DNA of 64,000 nucleotides from Nepenthes gracilis. Lineage: Eukaryota > Streptophyta > Magnoliopsida > Caryophyllales > Nepenthaceae. A program made the position numbers and the translations under genes. This document shows positions 36,192-50,571 of the stretch, piece by piece. Within the stretch, counting starts at the first letter, position 1, and every line of letters begins with the position of its first letter. The stretch spans positions 18,996,175 through 19,060,174 of the forward strand of contig BSYO01000006.1 in the NCBI GenBank assembly GCA_033239525.1. The letters run 5' to 3'. The notes under the pieces were generated by a model that saw nothing but the letters and a program-made list of their open reading frames with translations, searched no databases and had not been told where the DNA came from.

Positions 36192-39100
36192 TAATAAATT
36201 ACTCCTTGGCTATCTGATTGCATTCCATTGCTTTAAAATACAGCAACGGAGTCTTAAGTCCCACCATGAGGGGTGTTCCACTACTTTTTGTTTTTCATTT
36301 ATCAAGTTGCATATTAAAGGGTGAGCCTTACCATAACAGTAATGCTATTCTATTATCTCCTGAAGGTCTTCAACTCATGAAAATAGTCTCTAATAATTGA
36401 TACAAATATTGGTTGATATGTCATGATACAACAATAATATCGTAATATATTTTTATATCAATAGCATCTTGTAATATATCTATTGATATTCAACTTATTG
36501 GCTGATATGAGCAATATTTGGCTGATATAATAAATATATCGACTGATATGGTCCTGTCAATTTACTTTTAAGTGAATTTTTTATGCCGATACATATTGTT
36601 CCCAATGTCCCATATCATTATGACCATAACCGATACTGATATTTCTCATCTATGGTACTCCCTATATCTAACCCCCCCTCCCCACCCCCCAGCTCCTACA
36701 ATTCCTGAAGTTTTTATCCATTGGACGGACCTTTTTTTTTCCTTTTTTTCACGATACATATTGATAATAACTGGAAAGTAAAACAGAACTGAAATAAAAA
36801 GATGTTGAGCTTAACAGTATTTGGTCAGCAGGTCTAGCTTTTATTCTTACCCTGGCTCTTCTTATATGCAAGAAAAGGACCAAAAATGTAATACTAACCA
36901 TCTTTTTGCTGTGCAACATTTCTGTCTATTCTGAGTGCCTTTTCTGTTTGTCTGAAAACTATCATTATGGGTTCCATGTTTAGAAGTTGGAAATCATCTA
37001 GTAGAGAATAACAATGGCAGGAATTTTTTTAAAAAATTATTTTTTACGTCTGTTTAACGTGCAAAATGGTGATTGAATGTCGATTCTAACGCTTTTAAGT
37101 TAGCAGTGTCATCAATCTCTAGAAATGCAAACCGTCAGTCCATTTAGGACCGTAGAGGCCTATTGAGAAGCAACAAAAACATTTTGGTTGAACAAGAAAT
37201 GAACTTGCAGTATTCGAAAATGTCGACCTTGACTTCAGGGCTGTTGAAATATGAATTTTATTTTGTTGAATTCTTATCGTTTGTACTTGTTGCCTCATTT
37301 ACTATACTGATCTGGGTGCAAGCATTGTGGTGATTAAATTCTAGACCATCACAACATTCTCCTCTGTGAATGTAAATATATAACCAGTTTAATGAGAAAG
37401 CATCTTAATTTCTCAAATGTAGCTGCACGAAGTCCAACAGTTCTCAGATCCCTTAAAGTTTGTGTGTTCTGACGCATGAGCCTTTGCGTGAAAAACTTAA
37501 GCCTTTTGTTCTCGAACATATTGGGCTTAAAGTGTGAATAAGGTGCAACTTTTCATTAATGTGATTCTCAGGATTTGAAATACACATAACTTTGTTAAAG
37601 AGGTTTTGATTCTGTGTCTTTGAATCGTTTAGAGCAGAAGCTTAAACTGTCAGGTGAAGCTCACGTATATTTGTTTTTTATTGTGACAATCCTGAATGAT
37701 AGAAACAATCTTTATGGAGTGCTATTGAATGCTATGTTCATCTAACCTTGTCCAGGCAGGCATTGTAGGCTGAGAGGTATGCAGCACTATCATCATCATC
37801 GTCGTCATCAATGCTATAACTGTGTTTAATTAATCGGTGTTGATGATCAATGATATGTGAGTACGTAGTCTGTTATAGTTGAAATTTCATGGTTGATGTT
37901 TTCCCTGTGGAAATTCTCTTTCCCTCTCCTGCCCCTTCCCATCACTCCATGGGCATTTTCTCAAGAATTCAGCTCCTCTTCAACAGAGTGCACACGCACA
38001 CACAGTGCTTTGTTGCCATTGAGAGACCTTGGAGCAGCCTCTATGGCATGGACTTGAACTAAGGGTTTGAGCGTGAGTGGTGTTGTGGTCCTTTCAGTGG
38101 GAAGGCTCTTATATCTACACAATGACTATGATTGTAAATTAGATGAATAAATAATTGAGATTGAATAATTATTTACATTATTTGATATAATTTCTATCAC
38201 TCATCTAATCAATTTATGCCTTCTCACAAGAAAGATTATAGTAGCCCCCTGAATATGGCCTTCGTGTAGTCTTTGGTTGCCATAGAAATTCTCAGTTATG
38301 GTGCTTATGGCTGCTAGAGTATAAAATTTTCTTATACCCATTTTCTTATTGCTACTATCATCAAATGGTATAAAAGCTGCCTATGTTTAATCAACCTCAC
38401 AATGCCAAAAAGACATTCTTGTTATGGAGTTATGTTTCTCAATAGCCTAGGAGGGCGGTCCTTGATTGTTCGCCACTGCTGCAACCGATTATCAACACCG
38501 GTGCTTTGACTGTCACAAGGTTACTATTTGCCTGGCCCCCTCGTGGTTATTAGAACAGCAGGACCAGGGTCACCACCACACCGCCACTATGGTTGGCATC
38601 AGCACCAGTTAAATAGTCACCGGTGTTGCCGGCTGTTACTGTCTACACTACCACCATAGAAGTAATCACTACCACTGCCGCAGTAGCTGCCATGGCTATC
38701 ACCAGCGTTGGATAGGGTATGAGTATGCTATTGATACCTATTTCGTCCAGCTAGAGATCATTTAAAATTTAAATAAGTCTTCTTGGAAAACTTGCTTATC
38801 AGATGACTGATAGTATGGCTGATAAAATTCATTAGATTTATCCAATTAAATTTGGGATAAAGTATTATCAAATATTAAATTTAGCATATGTTTTTAGAAT
38901 GGCAAATTATGCCTGTTATCATATAGTCTAAATGGACGGTCCACGTAAATAAGGTGACATTTAAGGGTGTAAGAAGTAGCAATAGGATTGTTATTATAAG
39001 AATCGGTATCGGCATATAAGTAGTACCAAAATATAATGTCTCTATCGGTATGTGTATCGGTCTTTGGTGATGTAGTTTTTTGTTTATTTACTTTGAAAAT

Positions 39101-40157
39101 ATCATGTGCCTAAATGAGTTTATGTTTTAGTATATTAATTTCATATAATAAACTTTAACATTAATGTCATCTTCTATGCAATATGTAATAATAATTCTAT
39201 AAATACTATAAAAGTTTTGTCACCAAAAATACTTTTTAGATCGTCATCTAAGATTGATATTCTAGCGGTTTAAGTAGAAGATTTTAACGGTGGTGTTTTA
39301 AATTTAAATTTTAAAGAAAATATGTAAAGATTTTACAGATTATAAGAGTTCTTAAGTTGATATTTTATTACATATATGAGTAATAGGTTTAGATTTAATG
39401 ATGAAACAAATTAGAATTTAAATTTGCATCTAATTTATGGGGTTAAAATTAATTGAACTTTGATTGTTTCTTAAGGATGGAGATTATCTAGCCACATGTT
39501 GAAAATTTGTTGAGGACCAACCTTAACTTTCATTAAAAGTGACCAATGAAGAGAGAGAGAGAGAGAGCGCGCACGTTGAACTCGAGTTGTGGGTAGGGCT
39601 TCAAATGAATTAGAATGCCGGGGCACTGCTTTTATAAACGATTTTAATCAAGATAATATCCACACTTTATTAAAAATAAAAAAATTATTCTATCAGTAAT
39701 AATATCGATAATAATATTATTATTAAAGTACTTTTTATCAATAATATTCTTAAAATTGGTAGTAAAAATTATTAATTGCATTCTTATTATGTCAATACTA
39801 ATATCTTGATTTATTTACACTGTCACTAATATCGTGATTATTATTATGTGACTTTTTCAAATGAGTATTATTAGAAGATATATTTTTAATTAATGTGATA
39901 TTTATCATTCAATTTTACCATGCATACACAAAAATTCATAAATGGATATAACATTATATAAACTTAGGATGTCCTAGAATATTTATCCAATATAGTAGTC
40001 CCAATTTTTTTTAAAAAAAGGGGCCATTTTAATTTTTTTTGGCTGATAGAACTGTTACTTTAATTAAAATATTAAAAAGGCCACAGTTTGCCTTTGGATC
40101 CTTAGATCATGAACGCACGAGCCATTATCGGCCAGCTGCGAGGCCATCATCGTCATC
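36192..40157. other. Intergenic region between TMEM131-like and DUF1645-like genes
   Basis: Holds the 3' flank of the upstream gene and the promoter side of the downstream gene. No protein frame of note. The 36400–36560 stretch repeats CTGATAT/TTGATAT motifs. About 38450–38720 is rich in CACCAC/GCCACT-type triplets in a GC-richer island. A (GA)n tract lies near 39550–39568. Confidence 0.55.
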
Positions 40158-40973
40158 ATGGAAAACGAACCATCAAAATTTGATTTGCAAAGCAACAGTC
40201 CATCAGCGTACATAACTGCTCCATCCAGCCCCAAATGCGCTGACGACTTCTCCGATGATTCATGGGTCAGTGGCGTCGAACTCGGCGAGTCGTGCTCATC
40301 CGTTCCATTTAATTGGGAGGAAAAGCCAGGAAGGCCGAAATCATTCGAAGCAAGCAAAACGATGGAAGCCGACGACGACTTCGCCTTCTCTATCAATCCG
40401 TCTCCGTCAGAGAGTTTAAATCTCTCTCTCTTCGCGGAGGAGCTCTTCGACGACGGAAAGATCAAGCCACTCAAACCTCCACCTCGGTTGCAACTCGGCA
40501 CTGAACTCGATGACTCCGTCACTCGGAGGATTTCTAATTCAGAGAGCAAAAGGATCACGCGCAACGCGTGGTGGCGGCGGAGCTGCGATTTCGATCCTTT
40601 CGAGGCTGCGATTGAGAACACGCGCAGAAGTGCGGCGGCCAACGCATGCGATGGCAAATGTACTGCGCCTTCGTTATCGTTTAGAGGATGCAAGAAGTGG
40701 AGGCTGAGAGATTTGTTGCTGCTCAGGAGCTCCTCCTTGTCCCAGGGCCGATTGAACGGCGAAGGGTCGAACCACTCGAGTTTCAGGTCGACCGGGAGCT
40801 CAGGTTCGGTTTCTAGCTCAGTCTCCGCTTCGACTCGTGAGCCGGAGTTCGTAGTGAACCGGGACGGTTCAGTGAGTAAAACCCAGATGCCGTACAACTA
40901 CAGACGGCGTCTCTTGGGCTGCCTCGGCATGAGTAGGACTGCGCATGGCCTCGAATCACTCTCACGCGGTTGA
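40158..40973 (+). CDS. DUF1645-like plant protein (single exon, 271 aa)
   Basis: An uninterrupted frame from MENEPSKFDLQ to ESLSRG. Motifs recall the plant-specific DUF1645 group and related 'WEEKPG' proteins: ITAPSSPK near residue 20, SVPFNWEEKPGRPKSFE near 48, an acidic/Phe patch DDDFAFSINPSPSES, the ELFDDGKIKPLKPP block near 95, and the Trp/Arg box KKWRLRDLLLLRSSS near 180. A Ser-rich stretch and a basic C-terminus (YNYRRRLLGCLG) follow. No signal peptide or membrane span is seen, so a nuclear or cytosolic regulator is likely. Some members are annotated as putative calmodulin-binding or kinase-regulator-like, which is not shown here. The higher GC content than its flanks fits a real coding exon. 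Confidence 0.78.
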   Translation: MENEPSKFDLQSNSPSAYITAPSSPKCADDFSDDSWVSGVELGESCSSVPFNWEEKPGRPKSFEASKTMEADDDFAFSINPSPSESLNLSLFAEELFDDGKIKPLKPPPRLQLGTELDDSVTRRISNSESKRITRNAWWRRSCDFDPFEAAIENTRRSAAANACDGKCTAPSLSFRGCKKWRLRDLLLLRSSSLSQGRLNGEGSNHSSFRSTGSSGSVSSSVSASTREPEFVVNRDGSVSKTQMPYNYRRRLLGCLGMSRTAHGLESLSRG

Positions 40974-42900
40974 TTCCGGCGATCAAGTAAGATCGACGTT
41001 AAGTGACATTTTAAGACATATTTTGCCAATTAAGTTATCTTATTTATTTATAATAATAAATTATATAAAAATAAATAAACAAATAAGATAACATAAATTA
41101 AATTATGCAGCGAGAATATTAAAAAAAATCCAAAATTAAGTAATGATGTTTGAAAGCTATTGTGATTGCTTTAGGAGAAGCTTTCGAGTGGAAAGTGCCA
41201 TGGAATTATTAGTAAACGCTTTTGTTGATTAATGTTCCTGTTTCTTTGAGAGGAATGACTTGCTTTTAATTAATTTGCATATGGTAATGGTTGGAGTATT
41301 AAATTCGATTTTGGCAAAAATATCTTATGTTTTTTGTTGGTAATTTCAATATAAAAGTGGCCTAAAATTAGACTCTATTTATTTATTATTCTTGTCGCTA
41401 TATAATGCTGCCAGGCTAGTACAACTAAGAAAATTATTAAATTAAAATTTAATTATTATAATTTTAAAATAAAAAAATTAAAGATATATAGTTATTTTTT
41501 TGATTTTTAAATATTAGTATTAATTAAATAGTAATCCCAATATGTTTTTTTATATTAAAATTTAATTGTCATAATCAAAAATAAAAAATATATATATTTA
41601 TCTCTTTTTAATTTTTTAAAAATATTATATAAATATGTTGATTGGCATGGGCCCTACAAAAGGGTGACCCACCGAGGACGTTGGGTCGTGGGATTAGGTG
41701 TGTTTTTTATTTTTTGGTTTTTTGGCCGCCTAGCCATCACGGCCGTCAATTACGCTGACGATCGTGATTCTTCATTATGCGTTCGAATCGCGTGTTGTTG
41801 GCATGATGAGTACTTCTGTGCTCCACCCCACCCGACCCCACCCCCAATTTATAAAGTAAAATAACATTTATTTTTTTTATTTATTATCCATTTATATATG
41901 ATTAATTTTATGGAATTATAAATCAAGAATAAATTGTTAATAAATAAAATAAATAGTATTATTTGTTAATAAATATTAATGTTCAATAAATGTTATGCTG
42001 GCCAGCGTTATCCAGCTCTCCAAATCCAGCCCATTGACGTCTCTATCCCCTAAAAGTTGGAGATAACGCAGACTTTAATCTGACCTTTTAATATTACTCA
42101 TTTTTATTTTTATTTTTTGGATATTCAATTAAGAAAATGCCTAAAATATTTTTAATTTTTTTAACCTTATAATTTCATTCTTAAATTTGTTAAAAGTAAT
42201 CCTTTTATCAATTTTTTTTAATATTTAATATCTAAAAACTAATTAAAATAATTATTTAAAAATATTATTTAATATTTAAATTTTAATCATTTAATTTAAT
42301 AAAATCCTATTTTTTTTAAAGAGAAAATTTTCAAGTACAGCAGTGACGGCGATAACTGGCGTACTAGCAGCTGTGATGGCAGTAATTACTCCGCCCAGAA
42401 ACCAATAATATAATAATTATTATCACTTTAATTTATTTCAGACGTACTTGATTCTAAAAATCTTTGCGTGTAAGAAAAACTTCTAAAAAAGACATTTTTT
42501 TTGGGTATTTAATTTACAAGAAAAATACCCAAAAAAAAAAAGCAAAATAATAAATATAAAAATAAGTGAACACATTGCATTTTTTTCTTTTATCTTTTTC
42601 TTAATAAAAAAACCATTTTTATTAAAAACTTCCATTTTCCAATGTAATTTTTCATCAACATTTAAATATAAAAACATTTTTTTTATCATTTTCCCTTTTT
42701 TTTTTAATTAATGGTTTATTTTCAATAGCCAGATCGAGACATCAGAGTTTGGTTCACACAGCGTAGAATAAGCAGCACATAAAGATAAATCAAACTACCA
42801 ATACAACACATATACATGATGCAGGTTAAAGAATCCAGTGATCACCATACAAAACCCTGATCCTACTTCTGCAGCCCATAAACACTGAGCAAATGACAAA
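40974..42900. other. AT-rich intergenic stretch
   Basis: No gene seen. Runs of A/T dominate, with a small C-rich patch at 41820–41850 (CACCCCACCCGACCCC). The right part (about 42720–43045) is probably the 3' untranslated region of the minus-strand kinase gene. Confidence 0.5.
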
Positions 42901-43045
42901 AATGACAACGAAGATACATGGATGGCATCTCTATACAGATGCAGATTGGGATTTCATCACTTGATTCTGCATTTGACACGGGTTTTCAGCAAACCCTATC
43001 CCGGGCAGTTTAGTCGGAGTACCATTTTTGTTTCCCCTCGTCCAG

Positions 43046-46000
43046 TTAATAGAAGCAAAGGTGTTTTGCAGGACCAGGCAGCAGGGTGGTGAGACTGTGA
43101 CCAGAGCGGGGTGGCGACGGACTAGGAAGAGCCTCAAGGGTTGATTGAGGCGAGTGACGATGGATGGGCATTAAGTTGCAAGTTTCAGGAAGAGATTGTG
43201 TGCCAGTCTCACTGGAGAAGAATAATCGACGATTTCGAAGGCACAAATGTCATGCAAGAGTAAGAGAATCACAAATTCCTTTGAGATTGTATAAGGGGTA
43301 TGAGCCTCAAGATGCGGCAAGGAAGTCAGTAAAGAAGGTAACTCTTACTTGTTAGAGACCAGTCTTGCTTTTGCTGCCTGTCTAGTAGGTGTCATCGGCA
43401 TTTGATCAAGCTTAGGACCATGGAGCTCTCTCGGGCTATATGCTCTATCCTGTTTTCACGAGCACGGTAATAAGATGTTTTTCATATCGTTATTGCAAAC
43501 GGAAAAATATCTAGATTATGATCATGTGTTGAGATTTTTTATAAACAAAACCGACTTGTGGATAAGTTATTTTTCTTATAACTATGAAAAGATAAATTTG
43601 GTACATGCTAATCAAAATTCAGTTTATTTATGTGAAATTATCGATAAAAATGTATATTTTCTATTTCATCATAAAAAATTGGGTAAACATAAAGGAATTA
43701 TGCAATAACATACCTCACATGATGAAAAAAGGAGAAAATAGAGATCTAGATTTTTAATTATTTTTAAATTACCCAACAGCTACAATTTCTTTAAATTAAA
43801 CTGAGAACACCATTTTTTGAAAATTATAGACAAACCCATGCTCAGAACATGTAAAAATCCAAAAAAATGATAATAAAATATTATAAGAAATGTAAAAAAG
43901 TGTCGGGTTAGTGTTGGTGTCCCACATGTTAGCCCGACAGAAGTGTCAATGCTTCTTATTTTTCATAATATGGGTCATCACACTCAAGCAAGGAAAGAAT
44001 CACCATGATCGAGAAAAAAATGAGGGGACCTACTGTTGAAACTCACCGTTAAATTCAATCCATTAAATGCAAGGTGAGATGGAACATCGAGTGGCAAAGA
44101 GTTCCTCACGAACCGATGCTTCAGTAGCATGCTTGCAGATGGCCTGTCAGCAGGATTTCTTTGGAAGCACCAACGCAGGAAATCCTTCCCCTCAGATGAC
44201 AAGGTTTCCGGAAATGGTGGAGATTCTCTCAGCACCTTGAACATGGCTGCAGCCTGGAACAAAGAAGCACATGAAATCAGCAAACCAAAAACCGCTGTGT
44301 TGCATTCCAAAGTTCAAAGGACATAAAAGAATGCTTGCATGCAGATACCGGAACTTGGTCTTTCGAGAAGAAATTCTAATGGTGCCATCTCTGACAATAG
44401 CAGCACAAATTTCATTTCTCTTATTTTAGCTTCTGATATATTCAGGTTTGGCTTTTTCCCGGGGAAGCCCAGGAGGAACAAAACTGTACGAGTGCAGGCC
44501 CAAGCCTGAGGTCCAAAGCGGACAATATGTTATGATATGGACTTAGGTCGTTGTGTAATTGTATTAGAGACAACCCCAGCTGGAAATATGCGAATGTGAG
44601 CCGGGCCAATCTTGAGATGTGCCACATAAAACAAGGACATCATTCCTTGAGAGGGATGAAATGTCAAAGCTGGTATTTGGGATCCCACATTGTCTATAAA
44701 AGGAGAGGAGATGTGCCTAATAATAAAGTTAAGAAATTTCCATGATAGAAGGCTTGAGACGGCAGATAACATGTAAAGGTGGAATAAGCCAAGAAAACTC
44801 CTTCCTTTATACACCGGGAAAGTGTATTAAAATATTATGTACACAACAACTCCATCCTCATTTGCTTCCTAAGAAATGAGCTCAATAGTACACGACATTG
44901 GCTCTGAGCAGACTTTATGATGATTACAACCCCACTAACAGTATTAGAGAACCGATTCTCTAAACTAAAATTTATAATTCAACACTGAAAATGACGATTA
45001 CAAACTGCCAATTTAGAATAAACTTCAACGTGTGGAAATAGAAAGAAACCAAACTAGAATCCTATTATTTCAGGATAGCAATGCTATAGGTGTATCAAAA
45101 AACCTATCTGTCTGAGAAGTATTATTGCAGGAAGGTCACTCCATATCATATGGCAGCAAGAATACTGAAGATGAGACTTCTGACTGACATTTGTTAAACA
45201 TATAGCTAGGGTGTCCCTTCTAATGCCGGAATATAAAAAGATATTAATTGACAATCATCTTTCTACAACAATTATATTAAGATGGATGAGTATGGTCACT
45301 TTTAAAAGGTAAGATAATAGATGAATATATTTGTGACTATCTATAAGTTGTAAACATAAAAGGAAAAATGAAGGAATGACAATTTCAGTCGTTAAATAGG
45401 CCAAAGATCCAGCTGCAACCAATTTGATGTGTACTACAATGGTGCAATCAAAAGTAGTTTTTTCCACAAAAGTTGCAGTTGCATGAGTAAATGCAATCGA
45501 AAAGTGTGCCCAAGCAGGAATCTCCATAGATTTCTTTTTTATTTATTTTTTTTTTGTGTGTAAAATGCTAAAATGTGATTTTCCTTGGTGGAAGAAAGAG
45601 GCTACCAACTTTGTTGTTTCCCCCGGTTTGTTTCCTGTAGGATACAAGTATTTCAAAAGAGAATAATCACCTTCTCATCCAGTATTAAGGAGGGATGATT
45701 TTGAAATTTATCTGCTTATTGTTTGCAGAATAGAAGGATTTCAAAAGAGGACAATCATCTTTTCTTCCAGTATTAGGAAAATTGATTTTTCAATTTGAAG
45801 TGACTTTTATGCATATAACCACTAGTAACAGAACTTTCTCGTAAATAATTAATCTCCACATAAATGCCCTTAGCTAAAATTTCTCATACTTGGTCAAAAT
45901 CTCAGCAGTTTACATAGCGAACGAGAAGGAGAGGAAGGGGAAAGTCATGGAAAGAGAGTAAAGAGCATGGAACCAACTTGTGAGATTGTAATATATTTAG

Positions 46001-49000
46001 CCAATGCTAAATGAATTACAAGAAAAAAGGATGAAATGATGAGGAGATTACTCCAAAGAATGGAAGAGCTCGGCTGCGACTTAAGCAGGACAGAAACAGA
46101 AGCAACTTGCTTGCTGATTTCTAATCAACTTCAATACAATTTAATTCACATCTCTTCAGCTGATTACATTCTCCATTTATAGACTAAGTATCCTATCTAG
46201 CGGGCTATCTGATTTGGTATCAATGCTTGCTGAGCACATCATTCCCAACCAATTTGCAACAACTAACTACTATTAATAAACTAGAAGTAAAAACCCATTA
46301 TATTATTCAGTGAAATGCATATCCATCATATCAAACACTATTTGCACGAGGTATGCATGTCAAAAAAATAGATTATAGATCAAATTAAATAATTATGCAA
46401 AAGAAATCTTTTGCTTTTTATAAGCTTGATAGGGACAGGAAACACTTGATAAAGTCAAGATACCTACTCCTTCAAATTCACTCCAAGGGGGCTTCCCAGT
46501 GAGCATTTCAATGATAGTACAACCCAAACTCCAGATGTCCACGGCAAGAGCTAGATCAGAATTATTATCTTTCTGCATCACAGCATGCATTAACTGCATA
46601 AAGAAGGATCATGTCAACATGAGATATCTATGGGCAGTCATGGCAATTAGAGGCAGATGAAATTACCTCTGGAGCCATCCAGTAAGGGCTCCCTTTTAAA
46701 GAAAGAATAGCAGCTTGTCCACTGAGCTGATAACAAGAAACAGGCCAATAATGAGGCACGTGTAACAATTGGAAGCAATTATGAAACTTTTTGCATCTCG
46801 GTCTCGAGATACAACATGCCACATAATTGAAAATGTTGTTGGACTAACTCCAAGTAAATTGAATGCACTCCTTTAGAGCACACAATACAGCAAAGCAAGT
46901 CTTTGAAGTTTCAAACTGGAGATCTCTTTGTTCATTAAATCTGATCTGTCCAGCCTTGTCATGAAATTGGCTTTGGCCAGGTCACTTCAGACATTAGAAG
47001 TTAACATGAGATCTTTTTGTTTATACCATATTATACTCACTTCCCTAAAGCCATTTTTACTAAAATGCATGGAGAGATATGCTTAGAACATCAAGAACTC
47101 ACATGTTTGGCCATCCCAAAGTCGGCAAGCTTGACAACCCCAAATGCATCAACAAGCAAATTGGCCCCTTTGATGTCCCTGCAAAAGTCATCAGATTTAG
47201 CTTGCCACAGTCTTGGATATGTAGTTGGCTACATGGTCTCTCTAAAATAAACAGCAGATTTTAAAGAGCCTCTCCCCATCATCTGCTATTTTTGCAAAAT
47301 AACACATCACTGAAGAGAAGCTCAAACCAGTGACTGTTTAGTTTTCCTTTCCTTTTATTTGGTGCTTTGATCAATAAGAAATTGTGCATTCCAATATGGC
47401 ACCAAGACCTCATCATCACCCTGAGTCAAAGGACCTGTAAATCAAACTAGAGCTGAAAAAAGAACCCCCCAAAAAAAAAAAAAAAAAAAAGATAACACGA
47501 CCTAAAAAATTCAACTACAACCAAACTCAACAAAGCTTAAGCAAAACACCATTAGATACTAATGTCCTGTATTAGGCATTGGCTGAATTCAATGTCATCC
47601 AGTACCTGTGTATTGTCTTTGTGCTATGCAAGTAAGCTAATCCAGAGAGAATATGGCGAGTGAAATTTCGAACAACTGATTCCGTGATTGCTACACCATG
47701 TTCACGAATATACTTATTGATTGAACCAGGATGGACGTACTCCAAATATATATTAATCCGGTCTTCTACCTGTGTTTGTGATTACATTCTTAAGCAAGTA
47801 CACTTTCAAAGGCATAAAGCTAAACGAAAAAACCACAAGGGCATCACAATATGCCATTAAATTTACTCACTATTTCACTCCCATAATACTGAACGATATT
47901 TGGATGCTTTAGCTGACTGAGGACTTTTATCTCCTGAATCAGATAGAGAATAAGCAAAACAATGATAGAAAATAAAGAAACAAATAAAATGGATACCCCC
48001 AAGAATTTTTTTTTAATGATAAGAAGTAATCATTACAAATTTGAACACATATTCCAGATTGGGCAAAAGATACTAGACAAACTGCCATAGCACATGGAGA
48101 GAAATGTAATAACTAAAGGAGATAGACATTAATCATATTATTACGCATTAGTCCAAACAAATCATAACTTGGAAACAATTGAGAAGTTTTTTGGGACAAA
48201 AATGCAACCACAAACTTGAAATCATAATTTAGACTTAAAGTAGGGGCAGCTTGTAGATATTGAAACAGAAAAATAGCTCCTATCGACGATAAAAGGAATG
48301 ATGTAATAGGACAGCAGCTCATGATTAACTGTTAACAACTATGCTATCACTGTCTACTCCTGACCTCAAACTAACTAATGTCTACAACTGTCCAGGTCAA
48401 ACAAGCTAACTTTAACTCTTGCTCTATGCTCTTCACAATACACAATTCTCAAATGTATTAACAACGTGAGCACTAGTGACCTTTTCCATAGGAACTCACT
48501 GCGGTAAATGACTTGAGCATTGTCTCCTCAACCCACATAATTGACACATCTAGGTCAGATCCCAGTCAACTCCGCTGGAAGTCAACTTGGATCACACAAA
48601 TCGCTCGATCAGATAATGCACGTGAATAAAGAAAATGAAATCGCCTCTGAGGGTTCACTTGTATTATACATACAGGATAAATTTGGATGAATTAAATACT
48701 GAAGATATACCTGCTCAAGTTGCTTTAAACATTCAGCAGATTTAGGATCATCAGGAAATAACTCAACTTCTTTCATTGCACATAATGCTCCTGTTTCTCT
48801 GTTAAAGGATTGAATGAAAAAATCCATAACCACAACAGCATTCATTTAGTAAAATCTTTCTTACTGAAAAAATATAATATAAAACGGAGAGCACAAATCA
48901 AACACCAATTTAATTACCGGTTGGTTGCAACATAAACAGTTCCAAATGTGCCACGTCCAATAAGCTTCCCTTTCACCCATTGACTTTTCACTGGGAGGAG

Positions 49001-50535
49001 CTCTGGTTTGGCTAAACTTTGGGAATAGGAGATGACTGTGTTGCTGAGATAGCTCCCGGAGGAAGTGGTAATGGATGGCCATTTGCATGTCCATTAATTT
49101 CATAATTCGTTACTGATGTTTCAATAAATAATTTCCTATTTCTTGGGGACGCAGGTCCACTTGTACTTGCTCTGGGCTTCATGGGGCTTTTAACTCGTGG
49201 ACTGTGATTCGGAGAACTTTTAAACATTGTCTTCTCTTGGAAAGCTGCATATAGGAAACCTGATGCCATATCAGTGGTGGTGGTTGGCATTTCTGGTACA
49301 GACCAGACTTGATGCACCATCTGTTTTGATGAGAACAAGTCACTAGTGCTCCTCCTTTGTGGACTGAGCACTGGACTTGAATATCCGCTACTTGGAGCAC
49401 TCCTAAAAGGAACTTGTATGCCGAAGTTCTCTTGAGCATTATCCACACCCATTATCTTTTGAGGTACATCCCTTGATAACCATGTTTCCCCATAATCAAA
49501 GCTCCTTCGACCATCAGAACTCCCTCTGGCATCTCGGTGTGAGATCCTACTGATTAGAGGTTTAGAAGCTCAAAGAATAAGCACAACGCCAGATGTATGA
49601 CAGCAATCATGTTGTGTTTCTTGGCTTGAAACTATGAATTTAAGGAGAATAGTAATTCATTTCCTCCTTATAGAATTTTAAAGATATATCATTAAAAAAA
49701 TGAAAACCTATCGCAATATTAGGCTGTTACTTCTGTTTATTCTCAAACAAGTTCAAGTAAGCACCTAAAACCTGAGCTTGTTTTGGACTATCTAACAAAC
49801 AAGCTAGAACAAATATCAAGCTGCCCTTGGTGCTCAAGGCGTTGAGATTTTTTTGGTCACTCTCGTGTGGGAATTGACCGATATGAATAAGGGCTGGAGT
49901 CGTCGTACTTGGCCGAAGTGAATAAGGGCCGGAGTCATTGTACTTGGCTGAAGTGTAATAACGGCCGAAGTCACTAATTAAAGCATGGGGACTTTACATG
50001 AGGGCCGAGGAATTTGAATAACGGACGATGACTCTAATTAATGGACGATGACTCTAAGTGATGCCTGGAGATATCAGTTTTTGACCAATGACATCAAGTA
50101 ATGCCCGAGGATATGAGATGATGTCTGAGAACTTTAGTCAATGCCTGGGGACTATAATACCTGCAATGTCTGCTCAAGTAGCTTTTCAAAATAGGAAATT
50201 GACTTTCAGAGTCAATAGCTGATTGGTTGAGCAGGTCAACTCCTCCGGCAGAATGAAGCTTCATAAAGTTGGTGGCAGGTTGTAGAGTTGGTGATAGGTT
50301 GCAGAGTTGCTGGCTAGCTTTGCACGTACGTAACCTGCCTACTAGGTAGGTGGCCGCTAGGTCAAACTTGTATATATATATATAGCTGATTGGTTGAGCA
50401 GGCCAACTCCTCCGGCGGAATGAAGCTTCATAAAGTTGGTGGCAGGTTGTAGAGTTGGTGACAGGTTGCAGAGTTGCTAGCTAGCTTTGCACGTACGTAA
50501 CCTGCCTACTGGGTAGGTGGCCGCTAGGTCAAACT

Positions 50536-50571
<36 letters not shown>

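Noticed and set aside
40064..40897. Long minus-strand frame of 277 codons
   Set aside because: It lies exactly opposite the DUF1645-like exon and shows no family motifs; it is the mirror of a GC-rich coding exon.
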